Part shown: positions 56,961 to 64,000 of the stretch, one piece after another
How positions within the stretch are numbered: the stretch's first letter is position 1
Layout: every line of letters begins with the position of its first letter
Source: Homarus americanus
Lineage: Eukaryota > Arthropoda > Malacostraca > Decapoda > Nephropidae
Length of the DNA: 64,000 nucleotides
Direction of reading: 5' to 3'
Assembly: GCF_018991925.1 (NCBI RefSeq)
Contig: NW_024744462.1
Span: forward strand, 408,501 to 472,500
Position numbers and translations under genes: made by a program
Notes under the pieces: generated by a model
Databases searched by the model: none
What the model was told of the DNA's origin: nothing
Seen by the model: the letters and a program-made list of their open reading frames with translations, nothing else

Positions 56961-57301
56961 AGAAGAAGAAGAAGAAGAAGAAGAAGAAGAAGAAGAAGAA
57001 GAAGAAGAAGAAGAAGAAGAAGAAGAAGAAGAAGAAGAAGAAGAAGAAGAAGAAGAAGAAGAAGAAGAAGAAGAAGAAGAAGAAAGAAGAAGAAAGAAGA
57101 AGAAGAAAGAAGAAGAAGAAGAAGAAGAAGAAGAAGAAGAAGAAGAAAGAAGAAGAAGAAGAAGAAGAAGAAGAAGAAGAAGAAGAAGAAGAAGAAGAAG
57201 AAGAAGAAGAAGAAGAAGAAGAAGAAGAAGAAGAAGAAGAAGAAGAAGAAGAAGAAGAAGAAGAAGAAGAAGAAGAAGAAGAAGAAGAAGAAGAAGAAGA
57301 A
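56961..57301 (+). repeat. (GAA)n array, about 340 bp
   Basis: GAA triplets (about 110) with a few GAAA slips near 57083-57150. The long Glu- and Arg-rich open frames over it come purely from the triplet. Plus-strand purine, in an intron of the same orientation. Confidence 0.97.
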
Positions 57302-57729
57302 ATTACTCTTTATAAGATGAGAGAATTAAATTAAAGAAAACGGAAACTTGCCAAGATACAAAAGAAGTAATTGAAGATAATCCATATCCTCATTATACCC
57401 GCCTTCTACTGTACCCTCAGAGGATGTCCCACAGAAGGTACAGAATTCATAGACTGTACAAATTATCTCCACCACCTCTATTATGCTGTCTGTAGTCGTT
57501 CGCTGAGCTAGAATCCGGATTCATTTAGATTTCAGTCTTAATTTGGGCTGTGTTTAGTGAGTCAAGTTCTTGTCCCTTTCTGACCTGACTGATGTTTGTT
57601 GGGTTTTTGTACGCGAGGGATTTTTTTTTTTCTAGTGTGGTATAGATTGCGTTAAAAGCACGTTAAAACTGTACGGTAAGTCAGGGTGTTATTTATGATC
57701 AGTTACAAAACAATTAACGCAAGCATCTG
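57302..57729. other. Ordinary intronic sequence
   Basis: Mixed composition with no repeat or exon recognised. Confidence 0.4.
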
Positions 57730-57872
57730 CAAAATCCTTTATTCCCGAAAATCCGTTATTCCAGAGCATCCGTTATTCCCGAAAATCCGTTATTTCAGAA
57801 AATCCGTTATTCACAAAAATCCGTTATTCCAAAGCATCCGTTATTCCAGAAAATCCGTTATTCCAGAGATGG
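57730..57872 (+). repeat. 17-bp minisatellite (ATCCGTTATTCCCGAAA)
   Basis: Eight or so units of ATCCGTTATTCC followed by CGAAA, AGAGC, AGAAA or AAAGC, in 17-bp register. Unit edges to the left are diverged. Confidence 0.93.
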
Positions 57873-58024
57873 TTGATTGATATTGAAAAACGATAATGGA
57901 TTTGACATCTTAGTTCGTAGATGAGTTTATTGCGATGGCCATGAAACAACCTCTGATTGGTAAAGTATTTATTTAATGGATTACCTGAAGATTAGACACC
58001 CTAGCTTATTTCAACCTGACTATT

Positions 58025-58520
58025 AACCCCCCCCCCCTCCCCAATCCTACCTGGGGGGTTAAGTTAGGTTAAGTTAAGCTACTGTTATGGTGATCAATCC
58101 TGTGGAAAGGCAGGAATGCAGGAAATCATATTGAAGAGAATAAAATATAAAAAGTAGACGAAGAGGAAATAAAGAAAAAAGAAAAAGAAAGAAAATGAAT
58201 GAAAAAAAAATAAAGGAAAAGGAGGAGGAAAGAAGAATATGAAAGTAAGAAATCAAAAAGAAGGAAAAGAACAACATAAGAAAAACGAAGTAGAAAAGGG
58301 GAAGGAAGGAAGGAAGGAAGGAAGGAAGGAAGGAGAGAGAGAGAGAGATAAAATCCTTGTTGTACCTCCACTCGGGAAGACAAGGAGAGGTTGTAAGATG
58401 ATAGTTTACCTTAGAGGAGAAACTTTGGCTGTAGAGGGTATCGTGTAATAATCTTCCTCTTCCTCCTCTTCTCCTACTCTTCCTCCTCTTCTCCTCCTCC
58501 TCATAAAAGGAAAAAAAGAA
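58025..58520 (+). repeat. C-run, TTAAG words, purine tract, (AAGG)n, CTCCTT tract
   Basis: C-run 58027-58043; GTTAAGTTAGGTTAAGTTAAG at 58059-58078; A/G-rich 58138-58350 with AAGG units 58299-58332; C/T-rich 58450-58503. Confidence 0.8.
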
Positions 58521-58587
58521 GTGGAGGTGATGTTGAGGAGGTGAAAGAAAATAACAACTGTGGGAATTCTTGCTGACGGGTCTTGAA

Positions 58588-58590
58588 ACA

Positions 58591-58627
<37 letters not shown>

Positions 58628-58915
58628 GCACGCACGCACACACACACGCACGCACACACACACACACACACGCACACACACACACACACACTCGCTCTCT
58701 CTCTCTTCCAACAGTAGATGCAAGCAGTCTCTTCCTCCTCCTCCTCCTCCTCCTCCTTCTCTTCCTTCTTCCTTTTCCACCCCCTTTTCTTTCTTCCTTT
58801 TCCTCTTCCTCCTTCTCCTCCTCATCCTTCTCCTCTTTTTCTTCTTCTCCTCCTCTTCCTCCTCCACCTTCACTTCTTCCTTCTCTTCCTCCTCTCCTCC
58901 TCCTTCTTCACCTGC
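58588..58915 (+). repeat. (AC)n cluster with CG interruptions and TCC pyrimidine tract
   Basis: AC/GCAC-rich 58588-58692, then TCCTCC/TTCC-rich 58725-58915. Confidence 0.92.
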
Positions 58916-59342
58916 TAACGCCGTACAACATCCAGTAAATCCTCGTCTCAACAGGTCGTATCTCCTTGCAAGTCCAACAAGTCTTGCTCTGCTCACCCTG
59001 TCGCATCTCCCCCACGTCCAACCTTCATCCTCTGGAGTTCCTTGGATTTATTTTTACGTCATTACTCCTGATTTTCTCTCCAGGACTTTTTTTTTTTTAC
59101 TGGGATTTTATTTTTTATTATTTTTTTTGTGGTGATTCTAAATGTCCGTCTCTTGCCTTTTCTCAACACAAGAATATAATGACTTGAGATTTTTTTTTTA
59201 ATGGTGTGCTGTTTTGTATTAGGCCAAGTGTGTATTCTGTTTCTTGGTACAGAGAAACAGACTGAGATAGAGATAAAGATGGAATTAAACGAGCGAGAAA
59301 TATAATTAACACACCTTCCCCCTCCTCTTCTCTCTCCTACAG

Positions 59343-59503
59343 GTGATGGTAAGGACTACATCAACATGGCTCTTCGTGAGGGAGGTGTTCTGGTGACCCT
59401 TGACATGGGTGGTGACCCTCTTAAGGTCACCGTCAGACCCGACAACGTCCGCTTCGATGACAACCAATGGCACACCGTTAGCGTCCACAGGGCCGTCAAA
59501 GAG
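59343..59503 (+). CDS. Nrx-1: Alpha-neurexin, internal exon encoding the middle of LNS domain 2
   Basis: The 161-nt exon enters in phase 1 and ends in phase 0 at GAG/GTGGGT (GT at 59504). It encodes GDGKDYINMALREGGVLVTL, then a PDNVRFDDNQWHTVSVHR segment. The DYxN-x-A/S-L, G-x-V-x-L and F-D/N-D-x-x-W-H-x-V-x-V-x-R pattern is diagnostic of neurexin LNS domains. The Asp of DYIN (codon 59354-59356) aligns, from memory, with the calcium-coordinating Asp of vertebrate LNS2, and a hydrophobic residue sits 17 positions later, where the second ligand is a backbone carbonyl. The exon ends just after the VHRAVKE segment, exactly where splice-site-2 inserts enter in vertebrate neurexins. The rest of LNS2 is beyond the window edge. 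Confidence 0.92.
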
Positions 59504-59519
59504 GTGGGTACCGGTGATG

Positions 59520-59790
59520 TGTTGTGAGTTGTTCTTTTTGAGTCGGGATGCTTTTTTGAGTAATTTTTTTGAGTTAGTGTTTTTTTTTTTAGTCTTGATG
59601 GTACTTTATTTTTTAGTTCTGATTCTATTTTATTTTTAGTCTTAATGCGTTTATTTGAGTCGTTTTTGTTTTCTTGAATCACGATATTGTTATTTTTGTT
59701 AGTCTTATGTTATTGTTTTGGACTCGAGTGTTTTTTATTAAGTCTTGATGCTATTACCGAGTCTTGCTTCCTCTACCGTGTTGTATCTTT
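59520..59790 (+). repeat. Decayed repeat with TTTTTTGAGTCTTGATG
   Basis: TTTTTTGAGT, TTTTTTAGTCTTGATG, TTTTTAGTCTTAATG and TTAAGTCTTGATG recur about every 20-60 bp. It starts within 20 bp of the exon donor. Confidence 0.7.
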
Positions 59791-60895
59791 GAGTCTCAAG
59801 AGCATCCGTCTCAAGTGACTCGAGGAACCGCAGGAGAGATGAACCGCTCGCTCATTCAGACATAAATTCCAAAAACATCAGAAAACATCAGAAAATAAGA
59901 GTAAATAAATGAGTTTATTTGAATTTATGTAGAGATTAAATTGGTTAGTTGTGATTGGCTTTTATTTTGAATTTATGTAAGTTATAGGTAGTAAAGGAAG
60001 AAAGGAATTATGTGTAAGAGGAGAGTTATATTAAATAGCTTATGTGAATCTGTACGCTGTATGGATGAGATGAATAAACCTGTTTTTTACTGTGGCTGAG
60101 GTGTGTATGTGTGTCTGTCTGTCTGTCTGTCTTTCTGTGTCTGTATATGTAAGACTTTAAGCCTCTATAAAGACATGACAGTTTCAGAGAGGTGATTAAA
60201 GCATAATTACATCAGACCCTTTACCTTATGTAATGCCCAACACAGGGAAATAGAGTCGTACAAGAAAGAAGAATGAAGAGGTGGGTTGAGTATCGTGGCT
60301 TTCATTATAGTGTAGTAGAAAAAAAAAAATTTATATAGTCGGTGGGAAGTCGAGAGGAAAAGTTCTGGTAACCTTATCTTGAATACTGGAGCTGTATATG
60401 GGAATGAGTGTTGAGAGGAGAGAGAAGCATTCCTGAGAGAGTAGAAAGAGATGAGGAGCCTGGAGTGAGAGGGGTAGTGAGAGGGAAAGAGGGAAGTGTG
60501 TGTGTGTAACCCATAGGTCAAGAGAGAGCAATTCAAGTTCAGAAAATGAATGTTGTTTTGATGGCAGTAAAGTAAAGTACTTGGAGGATATGTTACTACC
60601 TGAATGGGGAAGAAATGGGGAGATGGGGAAGATATAGAGAGGGAGAAAGGGTGAGAGTAGTAAATAATAACAAAATATGGAAGAAGGGAGAAGAAGAATA
60701 TAGAGAGAGGTGACAATAACTGGAGGAGAAAGAAAGTAAAGGAAAAATTGCATCGTAAATACACAGAGAGAGCCATCACAGTACAATATTGAAGGAGGGA
60801 AATTGCTGTGGAGAATATTGATGATTGATGAGTTTATTGTACACGAGTCAACGCTTGCCTGGGTGGTTGGGCGTGATTGAATGACTCTACCTTCC
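59791..60895. other. Ordinary and purine-rich intronic sequence
   Basis: TGTC units 60112-60135; A/G-rich with GAGAGAG words 60330-60730. Open minus-strand frames are composition-driven. No gene. Confidence 0.5.
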
Positions 60896-61096
60896 ACTCC
60901 ATCCATCCATCAAAAACAGTCATTCGTCAATCCATATATGCGGTCGTTATCAATTTATCCAACCATTCTTTCATTGTCCATTCCATTTTTTTTTCATTAG
61001 TTTATTCATCTATTCTTCATTCATTTTTTTTTCATTCATCTATCTGTCCTTCAATCCATCTATCTATCTATCGGTATACAGGAGAAATTAACTTTG

Positions 61097-61145
<49 letters not shown>

Positions 61146-61146
61146 A
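60896..61146 (+). repeat. Degenerate CATCCATT/CATT repeat and (AC)n
   Basis: CATCCATC, TTCATT and ATCTATCT words 60896-61075; AC 61100-61146. Confidence 0.85.
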
Positions 61147-61169
61147 GAAAAAGCATTCACGTACACATT

Positions 61170-61855
61170 TTGAATTCCTTCTCCCTCCCACCCCCTCCTC
61201 TTGCTCTCCTCTCTTCTCCTTCATCGTCCCTTCCTTCCTCCCTCCCACCCACCCCTCCTCGCTCTTTCTCTCCTCTCCTTTCCTCTCTCATATTCCTACC
61301 TCTCCTACAATATCATATTTCCTACATCCCTCCCTTCCACATACCAACCGAAGAGGAATTTAAAGATTTTATTAAATTGCCTCTATTTATTGCTGCCTAT
61401 TGATATTTACCTACCCACCCCTCCCCTCACCCCCCCTTTACTACCTCTCACCCCTCATCCCCCCCCACCCCACCCCCTTGCCTGGGCTAAGCTTGGCGTG
61501 TTCGGGAGAGGCGAGAAGTTGGGAGGTGGAGGAGTGTGGGGAGAGGGGAGAGGTTAAGGATAGATTGAAGGTGGAAAGAGGGTAGGGATAGGCAGGGAGA
61601 GAGGAGGACAGGTAGAAAGAAGGGGAAAGAAAGTGAGAGATGGGATGGCAGCAGAGAAAGTTAGAGGAAGAGACGGGAAAGAGAAAAAAGAGTTGGGTGA
61701 TGAGAGAAAGGAGAGAGAGAGGGAGGAGGGGTGGGTGAGGAAGGATAGTGAGAAGTAGGGGAAGAAGGAGAGGTAAGGAGAGAGAAATATAAGGAGGAGG
61801 GGGAGGAAGGAGAGAGACAGAGAGGTAGGGAGAAGGAGGAGGGAAGTCCTTGAGA
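61170..61855 (+). repeat. Pyrimidine-rich then purine-rich tract
   Basis: C/T-rich 61170-61345, C-rich 61410-61480, ordinary 61481-61540, A/G-rich 61540-61855. Composition flips strand within 100 bp. Confidence 0.85.
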
Positions 61856-61992
61856 TTTCCATATTAAAATCTTAAGAGCCACTGTGGGTCATATTGGCAA
61901 TATCCTGGTATATATAATTTTGTATATCCTGTTTCTATTATGTATATACTAGTAGATTATGTAAGTATATTGCCTTCTTGTGGTATACTCGT

Positions 61993-61994
<2 letters not shown>

Positions 61995-62034
<40 letters not shown>

Positions 62035-62240
62035 TTTTCGGGAATTTTCAATAATTTCGGAATTAAAAGTATTTGGTAGTGGACTGTTCAATAGTTTTTG
62101 TCGCTCGCTCTTTTGTGTTATTGTGTGTGTGTTGTATCCCTAGCTTCCTGTACTCCTAACCATCAACTGAGCCAATCTAGGTCATGGTTCATTGCGGAGC
62201 AAGTACTCGTCAATCTGAGCAAAAAAAAAAAAAAAAAAAA
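61995..62240 (+). repeat. (TTA)n and poly(A)
   Basis: TTA 61995-62029 and a 20-nt A-run at 62221-62240; ordinary sequence between. Confidence 0.95.
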
Positions 62241-62566
62241 TCCCCCAATGCTTTTACTGTCCCCCTAAAAAATCTGTCAAAATAGAAACCAGATTTACGG
62301 ATTTACACATCACCAACGACCTAAATCTGCAACTACCACACTATGTAGTTTATCTTGTTAAAGCTGAAAACTGTATTCCTGTCCCTGTTAAATTTCGAGT
62401 CAATACACAAGGACAAGTAAACATAGCCAGTGTACACGCTAGGGAGTTGGTGTTGATGTCTTGTTGTATAGCCTGACTGTCTTGGGAAAGGCGAGTCATT
62501 CTCCACAGTCTTGTCTAACACCTGACCCCTTCCCCCCTCCCCCTGCCTGGTGTTGAAGGTCGTGTC
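62241..62566. other. Ordinary intronic sequence
   Basis: No repeat array or exon recognised. Confidence 0.4.

Positions 62567-62621
<55 letters not shown>
62567..62621 (+). repeat. (TTA)n microsatellite
   Basis: A perfect TTA run of about 18 units. Confidence 0.96.
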
Positions 62622-62622
<1 letters not shown>

Positions 62623-62699
62623 GCTGACCCTCTCTCGTAAAGGATACCCCAATCCACCTTGCTGATAAACTGTGTTGCACTAAGTGGGTATACTTCCTC

Positions 62700-62945
62700 G
62701 TTCACAGTTTATTTCGCAATCTGTACGAAGTTCGTCCCGAATCTGTGCACATTTTTCGGAATATACACAATACGTTTCGGCATTCAGACAATTTATTATA
62801 TATATTTTTTTTTTAGAGTTCCCGCAATTTATGTTACAATTCGTACTTTTCTGTAGTTTTCCGAATCTGCACACAATTTTCGTCTCAGAAACCTTGCAGA
62901 TATTTTTGTCTAAATTCGGACGATTTATATTTACGAATTAACACA
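62700..62945 (+). repeat. Decayed repeat with TTTTCGGAATCTGCACA
   Basis: CGCAATCTGTACGA, CGAATCTGTGCACA, CGGAATATACACA, CGGCATTCAGACA, CGAATCTGCACACA and CGGACGATTTA recur about every 20-24 bp in the better preserved parts. Confidence 0.65.
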
Positions 62946-63059
62946 CATTTTGGGGAATATTTTCTTTTTTTTTTGATAATATAAATTTATGTTTGAGAAT
63001 TGCCACGTAATGTATGATGTTTTTAGAATTCGTTTTTCTTTTATTTTTATTTTGTTTTT

Positions 63060-63510
63060 CTTGGGGGAGGGTGGGAGTGGGGTTGGTGAGGGGGTTGGTG
63101 AGGTGGGAGTGGGGTTGGTGAGGCAGTCTACACCCCACTTGACCCTGTGAGTATTGACCCCTGAGTCAGTGAAGCTCAGGTCTCTTACCTCCTCGTTGAC
63201 AGATGGACCTGAGGCAGAGACCATGGCATGATTTGGAGGGTGTGTGCGACCGCACACCAGCCACCCACCACCCACCACCCACCCACCAGTCACCCCACCC
63301 CGCAGTCACCCCACCCCTTACCTGTTACCCACCTGCCTGTGCCTCACCCTACCATCCACAAATCCACTGCCCATCCTTTCATTCACCCCACCCACTCACA
63401 CTCACCCACCCCTCCACCCTCTCACCCACCCTCCTGCCCACTCACTCCCTCCTCACTCACTCACTCACCCACCCACCCACTCACCCACCCCACCCCCGCC
63501 CCACCCCAGG
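63060..63510 (+). repeat. GGGTTGGTGAGG repeat and CCCACTCACC-rich tract
   Basis: GGTGGGAGTGGGGTTGGTGA recurs at 63068-63122; CACCC/CCCA/CTCA words fill 63250-63508. Ordinary sequence between. Confidence 0.85.
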
Positions 63511-63594
63511 CCAGACCATATTTCATCCAGGAGGAACATTGGCTATGACCTTCTCATCCATCAACCTCAGACGGCTGGATGACCACTTGCTTGT

Positions 63595-63597
<3 letters not shown>

Positions 63598-63682
<85 letters not shown>
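63598..63682 (+). repeat. (GT)n microsatellite
   Basis: GT run with one TTGT break at about 63632. Confidence 0.95.
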
Positions 63683-63684
<2 letters not shown>

Positions 63685-63850
63685 CTGACTTGGTGATGGA
63701 TGAGATGGAGTGATTAGCTTGACAGATGGATGAAATGGTAGATGATGAATGAGGTGATTGGAATTGGATGAATTAGCCGGATGATGAATGAACTAATGAA
63801 TGAAGTAACTAAAAAGATGATGTGATATATAAAGTGAAAACAGGAATGAA
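63683..63850 (+). repeat. Degenerate GATGGATGA repeat
   Basis: GATGGATGA, GATGAATGA and AATGAACTAATGA words recur without fixed period. Confidence 0.6.
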
Positions 63851-63938
63851 GTCACAGCAAAAATGTAGAAAAACATCGAATAAAAATACAATGCAAATAT
63901 TTTTTTTTTTTTAGAAATCAACTTATATAAACTTTTGG

Positions 63939-63940
<2 letters not shown>

Positions 63941-64000
<60 letters not shown>
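63941..64000 (+). repeat. (TATC)n microsatellite, cut by window edge
   Basis: Perfect TATC units run to the last base, so the array continues beyond the window. Confidence 0.97.

Larger units (their letters stand above)
55493..59342 (+). other. Nrx-1: 3.85-kb intron inside the LNS2 coding region
   Basis: Phase-1 intron with donor GTAGGT and acceptor CTCTCTCCTACAG ending at 59342, after a branch-like ATTAAC near 59307. It splits a glycine codon in the FFSG-DGKDY stretch. It contains the GAA array, a 17-bp minisatellite, an AC cluster and purine and pyrimidine tracts listed separately. The stretch 55500-56200 is ordinary sequence. Confidence 0.85.
59504..64000 (+). other. Nrx-1: Start of the intron at splice-site-2 position (continues past the edge)
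   Basis: Phase-0 intron, donor GTGGGT at 59504. No downstream sequence resembling the next LNS2 strands is found before the window ends, so the intron is at least 4.5 kb. Confidence 0.75.

Noticed and set aside
56923..57315. Long Glu/Lys- and Arg-rich open frame
   Set aside because: It is a direct translation of the GAA array with slips; no non-repeat coding sequence is attached.
63203..63239. Possible short exon after GTTGACAG
   Set aside because: No resemblance to splice-site-2 inserts, weak pyrimidine tract, and a donor in a GTGTGT word giving 37 nt.
63510..63597. Possible neurexin exon (AG before 63510, GT at 63598)
   Set aside because: The upstream exon ends in phase 0, and phase 0 here meets a stop quickly. 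The open phase-1 reading does not resemble the expected LNS2 strands, and the donor is just the start of a GT microsatellite.

Overview
The window looks like nuclear DNA of an arthropod, most likely a decapod crustacean. The evidence is an alpha-neurexin gene split by very long introns, a run of seven CCTAA units (the arthropod TTAGG telomere motif), and an extreme density of (AC)n, (AG)n, (TTA)n, (GAA)n and longer tandem repeats, as is typical of shrimp, crab and lobster genomes. I cannot name the species. Nothing bacterial, viral or transposase-like is visible.

One gene is recognised: plus-strand alpha-neurexin (Nrx-1), a presynaptic adhesion receptor. Three internal exons can be read: 436-574 (the EGF-like domain after the first LNS domain), 55343-55492 (start of the second laminin-G/LNS domain) and 59343-59503 (middle of the same LNS domain). 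Their phases fit exactly (0-1, 1-1, 1-0) and together they encode 150 residues without a stop. The window begins in the intron before the EGF exon and ends in the intron after the third exon. The 5' end, the other LNS and EGF domains, the membrane anchor and the cytoplasmic tail lie outside. Introns are 54.8 kb (575-55342), 3.85 kb (55493-59342) and at least 4.5 kb (59504 to the edge). The 54.8-kb intron falls where vertebrate neurexins have alternative splice site 1, and the last intron falls at splice site 2.

The rest is intronic. It is made of (a) perfect microsatellites; (b) clean minisatellites with units of 12 to 77 bp; (c) many strongly decayed tandem repeats, recognisable only as a recurring word every 20-160 bp; (d) long one-strand-purine or one-strand-pyrimidine tracts of 0.5-1 kb; and (e) short islands of ordinary sequence that could hold regulatory elements. 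Nearly all long open frames are translations of (a), (b) or (d) and are not genes.

The most interesting non-coding structures are a decayed array of about 125-bp units at 26.2-26.9 kb, each carrying a pair of TGACGTCA (CRE) palindromes; two further TGACGTCA repeat clusters at 5.7 and 46.2 kb; a 45-nt segment at 27878-27922 with excellent splice signals inside the giant intron; a nested palindrome beside POU and homeodomain sites at 15.2 kb; and a 340-bp GAA array inside the 3.85-kb intron. No complete new gene system was found. The CRE array and the 45-nt segment are the best candidates for something undescribed.
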